Part shown: piece by piece, positions 15,605 through 23,800 of the stretch
How positions within the stretch are numbered: position 1 is the stretch's first letter
Layout of the letters: the number at the start of each line of letters is the position of its first letter
Assembly: GCA_964612465.1 (NCBI GenBank)
Contig: CAZTDF010000010.1
Span: 1-42,243 of the forward strand
DNA from: JAFGPJ01 sp964612465
GTDB lineage: Bacteria; Planctomycetota; Phycisphaerae; Sedimentisphaerales; Anaerobacaceae
Reading direction: 5' to 3'
DNA length: 42,243 bases
Notes under the pieces: generated by a model
What the model was told of the DNA's origin: nothing
The model's database searches: none
What the model saw: the letters and a program-made list of their open reading frames with translations, nothing else
Program-made: the position numbers and the translations under genes

Positions 15605-16921
15605 TCAGTTCTTCCACTGCTTCAGGATTTCCAGGCATTCGATCATTGCCCGGCCGCTGTGATAACCCGCTTTCCAGTTGTTAGCTTTATCACCCTGCAC
15701 GGCGCCTCTGGTAGTGACATTCGCGTGCCACTCGCCATGTTCCCAGTCCACGAGTTGTTTTTCAATATAATCGTAGGTTTGCTGGAAGATATCCAGATAT
15801 TGTGGATCGTCTGAAAACCGGTGCATATATAAAGCACTGACGACGGCCTCGGCCTCGACCCACCAGACTTTTGTCAGACTGTCTGCCGGCTGATTGAAAA
15901 GGCCGCTGTCGTAAAATCCGCCCGCGCCATGGTCGTAACCGTACTTCAGCGAATAGCCAAACAAGGTTCGATATAAATCGCCGAACGGATAATTCGAAAT
16001 ACCCGCCGCATCGCAGGCGTCCATCAGCAACCAGATGTTCTCGATATCGTGGCCGTAGGAGATCCGAGCGTAAGATGCTTCGAGTCTCGGCGTCCAGTCG
16101 CGATCATATTTATCCGTACAGGCGCCGAGGTCTTTTCGTACGACAGAGTTGCTTTCGATATTGATCAACTCCAGCAGCCGCTCGCGAGCCAAAGGCAGTT
16201 TGCAGGCACGATAGAAAGTCGTCATCGCTTCGGTCAGGTGCAGATGCGTGTTCATCAGTTTCAGGTCTGCCGGAGCACCCATATAGGAGGATTCGCCGGC
16301 GGGGACCGGTGTCCAGTCCTCGTTGAAAAATTCGATGTAGCCTCCGTACATTTTGTCATGGGATTTTTCCTCCAGCAGATCAAAAAAACGAATCGCGAAA
16401 TCCAGCACATCCTGTCTTTCGGTGGCCAGATAATATTCGGAGATAGCGTAGAGAGCGAAAGACTGGCCGTAAAGGTGCTTTCGGGGCTGGAGTTTTTCGT
16501 TGCCTGTAGCATCGACCTCCCAATAGAAGCCGCCGTTCTCGGCGTCCCACATTTTTTCTTTCAGGAAGCGATAGCCATGCTCTGCCGCCTCGATATATTC
16601 ATCGTCGCCATAGCCGGCCCGTGCCAGCCGGGCGAAGAGCCACATCGTCCGGGCCTGAGTCACAATCATTCTTGTGCCGGGGCCTTTGGGCTCGCCTTTC
16701 GGGCCGAAGTTGATCGTGTATCCGCCGTTGACGCGATCCAGGCACCTGGTATACCAGAATGAAGCAATATTTTCCTGCAGCACTTTTTCAAGTCTGGGAA
16801 TAGCGCTGTTGGCCAGTTCCGCCCGGTCCTGAGCCGCGGGCAGCTTCGAGCAAATCGAAAGCGAGATAATGAAAATAAGAACCAGGCAACATTGAATATT
16901 TTTTTGCTCTTTACCAATCAT
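15605..16921 (-). CDS. exported AGE-family sugar epimerase/isomerase
   Basis: The 438-residue protein has the (alpha/alpha)6-barrel signature of the N-acylglucosamine 2-epimerase / cellobiose 2-epimerase family: MIVTQARTMWLFARLARAGY, GGFYWEVD, LYGQSFALYAISEYY, the NTHLHLTEAMTTFY histidine, SYGHDIENIWLLMDACD, and the C-terminal WKAGYHSGRAMIECLEIL. The spaced Arg and His residues are those expected for catalysis. A hydrophobic leader (about 10-27, ending SKLPAAQ) predicts export, which is unusual for the family; the cysteine there lacks a good lipobox. It probably epimerises or isomerises an oligosaccharide reducing end. A strong AGGAGAAGGAG ribosome binding site precedes the ATG. The exact substrate is unknown. 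Confidence 0.87.
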   Translation of the reverse strand: MIGKEQKNIQCCLVLIFIISLSICSKLPAAQDRAELANSAIPRLEKVLQENIASFWYTRCLDRVNGGYTINFGPKGEPKGPGTRMIVTQARTMWLFARLARAGYGDDEYIEAAEHGYRFLKEKMWDAENGGFYWEVDATGNEKLQPRKHLYGQSFALYAISEYYLATERQDVLDFAIRFFDLLEEKSHDKMYGGYIEFFNEDWTPVPAGESSYMGAPADLKLMNTHLHLTEAMTTFYRACKLPLARERLLELINIESNSVVRKDLGACTDKYDRDWTPRLEASYARISYGHDIENIWLLMDACDAAGISNYPFGDLYRTLFGYSLKYGYDHGAGGFYDSGLFNQPADSLTKVWWVEAEAVVSALYMHRFSDDPQYLDIFQQTYDYIEKQLVDWEHGEWHANVTTRGAVQGDKANNWKAGYHSGRAMIECLEILKQWKN

Positions 16922-17274
16922 TATTTCTCCTTCTCCTAAATGTTATGGATTCTTTATCGCACATCTTACACATAAAGGAAGTCACCGTGGCGAATGTATA
17001 GCCGACCGGCACAGACGACCGAGATGGTCCTTCCCGATCTCGATTCTCCGAGCCTGTACACAAAAGAAGGTTGAATAAGCCAGCCATGTCCCGAAAATGC
17101 CCTCGTTTGCATGCCAAATCAAATCTCCTGTTTGGGTTACGCCGAGCGATTAAAATCAACACCGCCTTTTAAATACTTGATACTGCTTTTTCCAATAACA
17201 CAACATCATCGCCGGCCAGGTGAAAAACTTGCCGGCTTTGATTTTCCAACATACGTACAACTAAGCTTTAGGTC
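16922..17274. other. intergenic region without a supported gene
   Basis: The 353-nt gap separates the response-regulator gene from the AGE gene, both on the minus strand. Apart from the AGGAGAAGGAG ribosome binding site of the AGE gene at its left edge, I see no gene, strong hairpin or repeat. Confidence 0.5.
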
Positions 17275-17682
17275 TCAGTCGGCTGTACTATTTTGGCCGA
17301 GAAGCTTCGATACTTTATTCACCAGAACGTCAAAATCTACGGGCTTTTCGAGAAATTCAGTCACGGGCAGCCAGTCATCGTCGATATCCTTGGGCCCAAA
17401 TCCCAGCGGGAACTTGGTATTGATCGCCGTGAGCATCAGTATCGGAATCATCTTGAGCTGCTCGCTTTCGTGACGCATAAAGCGAGCCAAGTCAAAACCT
17501 GCTGAAATATCTTCAGGAAACATAACATCCAGAACCGCTAAATCCGGACGTTTGTTTTGCATGCTCTTTACTGCATCGTCGGTATCCAACTCAATTTGAA
17601 CATCGTGCCCTTCCTTACGTAAGACAGTCGCTGTAGTCTGGGCAAAGTCCTCGTCGTCATCCACAATCAAAACATAAGCCAT
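17275..17682 (-). CDS. receiver-only response regulator
   Basis: The 135-residue protein is a single receiver domain. The acidic pocket is at Asp8-Asp9-Asp10, the phosphoacceptor is Asp52 (LAVLDVMFP), Thr85 is the switch residue (ILMLTAI) and Lys113 is the conserved lysine (FLEKPVD). There is no DNA-binding or enzymatic output domain, so it must signal by protein interaction or phosphorelay. It follows the histidine kinase gene with a 24-nt gap on the same strand, which makes that kinase its likely partner. A short insertion (FPEDISAGFDLARF) after the phosphorylation site resembles receivers of kinase-linked relay systems. The partner and output are inferred. Confidence 0.92.
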   Translation of the reverse strand: MAYVLIVDDDEDFAQTTATVLRKEGHDVQIELDTDDAVKSMQNKRPDLAVLDVMFPEDISAGFDLARFMRHESEQLKMIPILMLTAINTKFPLGFGPKDIDDDWLPVTEFLEKPVDFDVLVNKVSKLLGQNSTAD

Positions 17683-17706
17683 TTTATTACTCCTTCTTAA
17701 TCGTTA

Positions 17707-19140
17707 TTACGAACTTTCATCTAAGGCGGGGAATCTCAGCTCAAACTTCGTCCCGAATCCGGGGCGAGACTCCACCCGGATACGAATTGAGTACATTTCA
17801 GCCACATGCTTAACTATAGCCAAACCCAGCCCGGAAGACTCTTTATTATGTTGTACGGCCTCTTTGGTGCGGTAGTGCTCCTCGAAGATACGAGGCAACT
17901 TATCCGCAGGAATGCCTATTCCGTTATCTTCAATAACGACAACAGGCTCCAAATTCGGTCCCGGCTTACAGGAAACATTTACCTGCCCGTTTCTTTGAGA
18001 GTATATTACCGCATTGGACAGCAGATTGACAAACAACATTTTAAAGTGATCTTCAGTGCCAAGAAGGCTGACCGGCCGGATATCAGTTTTGAAAACAATC
18101 CCTCGCTCCTGAGCGACACTTTCAACCTGAGAGATGCACCACTCCAGCAGCTCGGTTGAAACCATCCTGATTTGGGGAAGAGACTCCAGGCTCGTCGAGC
18201 TGAGATTTGCCAACTGGAGCATCTCCTGGATTTCAGCCGTCAATCGCCGGCATCTTAGAAATATCCGCTCTGCCACCAATAGAGCCTCGTCCGGGATCTC
18301 GCCGCAGTATCCCTGGAGCAGCAGTTGAGCGTTGGAATAGATCGCCGCAAAGGGAGCCTTTAGCTGGTGAGTCGTGGTCAACATGTGCCGGGACCGTTCC
18401 TCACAAGCAGCCACAACCCGGCGGTTGGTCTCGGCCAACTCGAAATCCCTCCGGCGTACCATTAACGACAGATGAGAAGCAAGATACCACACCACCAGCC
18501 AGATTCCGATCGTCAGAAAGAAGTTAAATGCCAGCATAATCAGCATAGGCGATGTATACTCTTCGCCGAATGTGCCTGCGAAGATGCTCATAGGAGGCAG
18601 TATTTTCAGAACATATTCGGCCATGGTACACGCCGCGAACATACCGATCGCCATCGCCGTGACAATCAGAGACTGCCTGCGGGAGAAGAACACGCACGAC
18701 AGAACGATGTGAAACAGATATGTAAACGCGATATTCGTCTCCAGGCTGCCGACAAAGTAAACAACCCCGGTGAGAATCACCAAATCCACGGTAATCTGGC
18801 CCCACAGGTTAGTCATGATCTGGGCGGGCGCAGTCCTCGTCCGAGCCAGATACAGAAAAGTAAGATTGCTCAGCACCAGGACCGCCGAGGTGATAAAGGG
18901 CCATACCCCGGGCCGGCGCATCCCGACCGAACCGATCAATTGAGGAAACAAACCCACGATGCCATAGAAACCAAGAGTTGCGATCACCAGCCATCGGAAC
19001 TGGCAAAACCACGATACGTTATGCACCAGCAGAGATTCCGAAAAAGGCCTTTCGGAGCCTTTGGCATCGGGCTTGATTGACAATTCCCTCACAGGCAACA
19101 GATCATAAGTGGCCGGGCGAACGTTCTTATCTGCAGTCAT
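17707..19140 (-). CDS. six-TM sensor histidine kinase
   Basis: The 477-residue protein has an N-terminal membrane region with about six hydrophobic segments (roughly 48-68, 80-98, 114-130, 138-153, 157-180 and 199-222), a HisKA-like dimerisation helix with phosphorylated His258 (TTTHQLKAPFAAI), and a HATPase_c domain with an N box (LLSNAVIY), G1 box (EDNGIGIP) and G2 box (SSGLGLAIVKHV). The periplasmic loops are short, so the signal is probably sensed in or near the membrane. It is the first gene of a pair with the receiver-only regulator and likely phosphorylates it. The H box has Gln after His instead of the usual Glu or Asp. Confidence 0.93.
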   Translation of the reverse strand: MTADKNVRPATYDLLPVRELSIKPDAKGSERPFSESLLVHNVSWFCQFRWLVIATLGFYGIVGLFPQLIGSVGMRRPGVWPFITSAVLVLSNLTFLYLARTRTAPAQIMTNLWGQITVDLVILTGVVYFVGSLETNIAFTYLFHIVLSCVFFSRRQSLIVTAMAIGMFAACTMAEYVLKILPPMSIFAGTFGEEYTSPMLIMLAFNFFLTIGIWLVVWYLASHLSLMVRRRDFELAETNRRVVAACEERSRHMLTTTHQLKAPFAAIYSNAQLLLQGYCGEIPDEALLVAERIFLRCRRLTAEIQEMLQLANLSSTSLESLPQIRMVSTELLEWCISQVESVAQERGIVFKTDIRPVSLLGTEDHFKMLFVNLLSNAVIYSQRNGQVNVSCKPGPNLEPVVVIEDNGIGIPADKLPRIFEEHYRTKEAVQHNKESSGLGLAIVKHVAEMYSIRIRVESRPGFGTKFELRFPALDESS

Positions 19141-19227
19141 AAGAAAAATCCTTCACGAACTTTTTGCGTACAATCATTAATGGGCAACGCATCATAGCAT
19201 AATCAGAAAAATTCGGCAAGAAGACAC

Positions 19228-19237
19228 GACATAGAAC
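19228..19237. repeat. target-site duplication, left copy
   Basis: GACATAGAAC, identical to 20060-20069 on the other side of the insertion element. The 10-bp length fits the ISAs1 family (8-10 bp). Confidence 0.9.
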
Positions 19238-20059
19238 CAGGGCAATCGCATCTAAATTGCTGAATTGGGCTGTTTTTGCCGATATTTCCTATGTCAGGTT
19301 AAACAATTTCATGGGAGGCCAAGGATGGCAAAATCAATCTTGGAACATTTCGCAGAGCTGCCCGATCCACGGATAGAGCGAACCAACATAAGCTTGGAGA
19401 CATTCGTGCAATCGCTATTTGTGCGGTGATTTGTGGAACTGAGGGCTGGACAGATATCGAGTTGTTTGGCAAATCCAAGCAATCCTGGTTTAAAACATTC
19501 CTCGAACTACCCAACGGCATACCATCACACGATACCTCTGGCTGAGTTATCTCAGCACCTGATCCTGATGCTCTTGAACTGTGCTTTCAGTCCCGGATTC
19601 AAGGCTTGGCCGGCTCCAGTGGTGGTAAACTTATCGCTATTGATGGTAAGACGTTACAGCATTCTTTTGACAAAACCAACAATAAAGCTGCTATTCACAT
19701 GATCAGTGCATAAGCAACAGCAAATCATTTGGTTTTTGCTCAGATCGTTACAGAGGCAAAAAGTCATGAGATCACTCCCATACCTGCCTTGCTGGAGATG
19801 CTTGATCTGAGAGGTTTAACCGTTAGTATTGATGCGATGGATTGCCAGAAAGATATTGCTCGTACAATTATCGATGGCGGAGGTGATTATATTTTTGACC
19901 TTTAAGGCACCGGCATAATTGTTTTTCTACTCGTCACTTTAACGTGCTGTTGGCCTGAATGCGGCAAATCCCGGGGCCTGGGGCAGAGAACCAGTTAGTT
20001 TTTGCCGGTTTCTGCATGTTGCAACTGAAAGCTCCTATAATTTAGATTCGTTTGCCCTG
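19238..20059 (+). mobile_element. ISAs1-family insertion sequence, internally deleted
   Basis: The element is bounded by 21-bp imperfect inverted repeats, left 19238-19258 (starts CAGGGCAATCGCATC) and right 20039-20059 (ends CGTTTGCCCTG), which match at 19 of 21 positions. A perfect 10-bp duplication GACATAGAAC flanks both ends. The 822-bp length is short for ISAs1 elements (about 1.2-1.5 kb), and the transposase inside lacks its C-terminal part. It was inserted whole and then decayed by internal deletion, or it moved as a non-autonomous derivative. It lies between the histidine kinase gene and a sugar-isomerase-like fragment. Boundaries are read directly; the family rests on the transposase motifs. 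Confidence 0.9.
19325..19905 (+). pseudogene. ISAs1-family transposase, frameshifted and truncated
   Basis: The ATG at 19325 opens LEHFAELPDPRIERT, the typical N-terminus of the ISAs1-type DDE transposase. A one-base frameshift near 19380 is needed to continue into KLGDIRAIAICAVICGTEGW, then IELFGKSKQSWFKTFLELP. In-frame stops follow at 19543-19545 (TGA) and 19711-19713 (TAA), yet the frame goes on with the catalytic IAIDGKTL segment and AQIVTEAKSHEITPIPALLE, then TVSIDAMDCQKDIARTI, ending at 19903-19905. The rest of the catalytic domain is absent. It cannot make an active transposase. Confidence 0.92.
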
Positions 20060-20069
20060 GACATAGAAC
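20060..20069. repeat. target-site duplication, right copy
   Basis: GACATAGAAC, identical to 19228-19237; it marks the right boundary of the insertion element. Confidence 0.9.
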
Positions 20070-20093
20070 CGAAATTGTGCCGCTCCCAGGAAA

Positions 20094-20441
20094 ATGAATG
20101 GCAAGGATTACGAGCCGGCTAAAATCATGACCCATTTCGAGTCGGATTACAGTGCCGCGACCAAGGTTCGGTACACTAAAGGGCAGATAGTCACGGTTAT
20201 TATCCCGAATTTAAGATGCTCGAAGTGGCAGGGATTTCGGGGTAAGGTGCTTGACTCGCCTTCTCATCCTGCCTGCCGGTCCCAGATTGACATAGCCATC
20301 GATGGTGATTTTCGTAAATTGCTTACTGATATGCAGGGATTCCATGCACAAGTATGCTATGGCGATCATCTCCGCGAGGTCGGTTATTCACTGAAGAAAA
20401 TAGGGGATATTGAATGGCAAAATTTTAGTAAGCCTGCTTGA
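20094..20441 (+). pseudogene. C-terminal fragment resembling an L-fucose/L-arabinose isomerase-type enzyme
   Basis: This open frame of 115 codons encodes PAKIMTHFESDYSAATKVRY, IPNLRCSKWQGFRGKVLDSP, HPACRSQIDIAIDGD and MQGFHAQVCYGDHLREVGY. These look like the C-terminal domain of large sugar isomerases of the fucose/arabinose isomerase superfamily, whose full length is roughly 450-600 residues. No start codon with a ribosome binding site is visible, and a stop lies in frame at 20064-20066, so the 5' part was lost. Because the insertion element has an intact target duplication immediately upstream, the truncation predates the insertion. The family call is by resemblance only. Confidence 0.5.
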
Positions 20442-20825
20442 TCGATATCGTTTCTCGATCTGCTTCTTGACCTCGATAACGCTTGTTCCATATCCATTAG
20501 AGCAAAAAATGCTTTTTCGCCAAGCGTCAAAGGTCTCGATAAAAACAAGATCTGCCGAAAGACACGAAAAGTCAGTTGCAAATTTGAGAAGGATATGGTA
20601 AGCTCAAACAAGTCAGAGACTTAGATAGGACAGTTAATTTATGTATATGGCAAAATTCGATTGAAGAACAATTCCAAAATAAACGCCACTTATAGCCTGA
20701 TTCAGGCATCTATTTGGGTTCCCATTTTGCGAAAATTCACAAAATGGGGTCCCTCCGACCATGGGGATACTGATTTAATGCTAAACGACGGAGGAAAATT
20801 AAATACCAAATTTCAAAAATTAAAA
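20442..20825. other. intergenic leader of the giant propeller gene
   Basis: The 384-nt stretch contains no recognisable gene. It holds the strong palindrome at 20716-20753 and the left arm of a second AT-rich inverted repeat. In-frame ATG codons at 20661 and 20778 lie upstream of the preferred start, but the encoded residues are low-complexity and derive from the repeats. Confidence 0.5.
20716..20753. repeat. 38-bp imperfect palindrome upstream of the giant propeller gene
   Basis: GGGTTCCCATTTTG (20716-20729) faces CAAAATGGGGTCCC (20740-20753). Nine base pairs CCCATTTTG/CAAAATGGG are perfect, with GGG/CCC at the outer end and GAA/TTC inside. There is no U-tract. It looks like a dispersed palindromic repeat unit rather than a terminator. 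Confidence 0.65.
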
Positions 20826-20897
20826 ATGCGGAATCATCGCCAGGCGATGATGACATCCTCAATTTTGCATTTTGCTTTATTATTTTTGATTTCTTTC
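20805..20897. repeat. AT-rich inverted repeat with core palindrome overlapping a gene start
   Basis: The core ATCATCGCC A GGCGATGAT (20833-20851) is a perfect 9-bp stem. It is flanked by AT-rich, roughly complementary arms (about 20806-20825 and 20859-20897). The right arm coincides with codons for the signal peptide of the propeller protein. The layout resembles the repeat at 15502-15597. Confidence 0.55.
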
Positions 20898-23800
20898 CAA
20901 TCGGCGGTCGCGCATGGATACGATTGGCCTATGTGGCGATATAATGCGGGCCGCTGTGCGGCATCTGACGAACAACTGCCGGCCCAGATGAATCTGCAGT
21001 GGGTCCGCGAGCTGGAGGCCCCGAAGCCCGCCTGGCCTCAAAACCAGGACAGATTGCAGTTCGACGCCTCATACGAACCGGTCGTCGCCGGCGGGAGTAT
21101 CTTCGTCGGCTCAATGGTCTCAGATAAAGTGACCGCCTATAACACGGCAACGGGGGCCGAGAAGTGGCGTTTTTACTGCGAAGGGCCGGTGCGTTTTGCT
21201 CCCGTGGCCTTCGAGGACAAACTCTACTTCGGCTCGGACGACGGGTATCTGTACTGCCTCAACGCCGGTGACGGTTCTCTTATAGAGAAGTTCCTCGCAG
21301 GCCCGGCGGCGAACAAGGTCATCGGCAACGACCGGCTCGTCGGAATGTGGCCCGTGCGGGGCGGACCGGTGCTGTACGACGGGACGATATACTTCGCGGC
21401 AAGCATCTGGCCCTTCATGGGGACATTTATTTATGCGATTGACGCGGCCACGGCTGATGTCCTATGGACCAACAGCGGCAGCGGCCCGACGTACCTCTTG
21501 CAGCCTCATAACAGCCCGGCCTTTGCAGGAGTGGCGCCGCAGGGATATTTAGTCGCGACAGAGGACAAGCTGCTCGTAGCAGGAGGACGGTCCGTGCCGG
21601 CCGCCTACGACCGCAGGACGGGAAAGTTCCTATACTACCATCTCAATAAGTACGGTAAAATGGGCGTCTGCAACGTCATGGCCTCGGACGATTATTTCTT
21701 CAACGACGACTCGATATACAAACTGTCCGATGGTATCGGAATCTCCCGCGCGCCGGTCTCGGTGATAAAAGATGATGTTATGATCGGCGTGAGAAATAAT
21801 GCCGTAGTGGCATATCAGCTCGCACCGGGAGCTAAAAAAGCCAAAGACCTTGGTGCCACAGAGGCCCTGCCCGGGCTCGATAAAATCCACATGGCCGCGG
21901 GCTCGCGAGTGTACGGCAGCGGCGAAGACGGTACGGTTCTGGCGGTTGATATTCCCGACAATAACAATATATCCGAAATCTCGTGGCAGGCGAGGATCGA
22001 CGGCGAAGCCTGGAACATGCTCGCAGCGGACGGCAGGCTTTTCGTGATTACCTTCGAAGGAAAACTCTACTGCTTCGCAGAAAAGAAAACCGAGCCCAAA
22101 CATTATGCTTTAGAAACCAAACCTCTGCGACGCCGCTCCGGTCAATGGGCGGAAAAAGCCGAACGGATTTTGGAAATGACCGGACAAAAAGAGGGATACT
22201 GCTTTTTGCTCGGCATCGGCTCCGGCGAGCTTCTCTACCGGTTAATAAGTCAAACGGACCTGCATATAATCGCGATCGATCCCGATGCCGAGAAGGTCGC
22301 CGTGTTTCGCCGGCAGCTCGACGATGCGGGGCTGTACGGGAATCGAGTCTCCGTTCATATCGGTGACATTACGACAATGCGGCCTGCCCCCTATATGGCG
22401 AATCTGGTCGTGTCGGAAGACCTTCAAGCTGCCGGCACCGGCAAGGGCGACATTTTCATCGAACAGGTTTTTCATTCGCTTCGCCCATATGGCGGTACTG
22501 CATGCTTTTCCGTGCCGCAGAGCAAACACGCGGATATTTTCAGCCGGCTGGCCGGATTGAACCTGCCCGGCCGCGAGATTACAAGCTCGGGCGATTTTCT
22601 GCTGTTGAAACGTGCCGGAGCTTTGCCCGATTCGGCGGACTGGACCCATCAGTACGGCGACGCCGCTAATACCGTGATGTCTAACGACAAAGCCGTCAAA
22701 GCGCCGCTGGGGCTTTTGTGGTTCGGCGGACCTTCGAACGACAAGGTCTTGCCGCGTCACGGTCACGGGCCGTCGCCGCAGGTAGTCGGAGGCCGGCTGT
22801 TCATCGAAGGACCGAATACGATCCGGGCGGTCGACGTCTATACGGGAAGATTACTGTGGGAAAGACAGTTTGAGGACCTCGGCAAGTTCTACGACAATAC
22901 GAGTCACCAGCCCGGAGCCAACGAGATCGGCAGCAACTACGTCACTGTATCCGACGCCATCTATATTGTGCACGGAGACAAGATACAAGTCCTCGATCCC
23001 GCTACGGGCAAAACAACGAAGGAATTTTCGATGCCGGGCGAGGACAAACCGCTCTTCGGCTGGCTGGCCGTCCGGGATGATTTGCTTTTAGCAACTTCTT
23101 CGCCGCTTGAAGTTCCGCTGATAGATAGAACAGGGCGTATAGTTTTACCCAAGAACAGCAAGCCAATCATTGACAAGGGAGCCGATTGGCAATATTTGGC
23201 CGGTGCTCATCCAAGCAGCGGGTGGACGCAGCCCAACTACAATGCCGGCAAGTGGGAGACCGCACCGGCGGGATTCGGTTACCGCGACGACGATATCAAG
23301 ACGACGCTAAAGAATATGAGGAACCGTTACTCAGTCGTCTATTTACGCAGGTCATTCAACCTGCCCGAGCCGGACAAAATCGCCGAGCTTGGATTGGTGG
23401 TCAAATACGACGACGCCTTTATCGCCTACCTTAACGGCAGGGAAATCCTCCGTGTTGGTGTTACAAGGGGCAGCGGATGGAGAGCATCCAACGTCGGAAA
23501 GCACGAAGCTAATCACTGGGAATATTTCAGGATAGACAATCACCTGAGTTTCCTGCAAACCGGAATGAACGTGCTGGCAATCGAAGGGCATAACGAAAAG
23601 ACAAGCAGCAGCGATTTTTGTCTTCATCCCTACTTGGTCGCGGTGCCGAATGGAAAATCCGGAACCGACAGGACGGCCGGGAAATTCGCCCTGAATAATA
23701 TCACCGGCGTGACATTGAATACGGAATATTCATCCGGCAGCAAAATGCTTGTAGCCATGGACCGCCACACAGGCGATGTGATCTGGCGACGCAACGCTAA

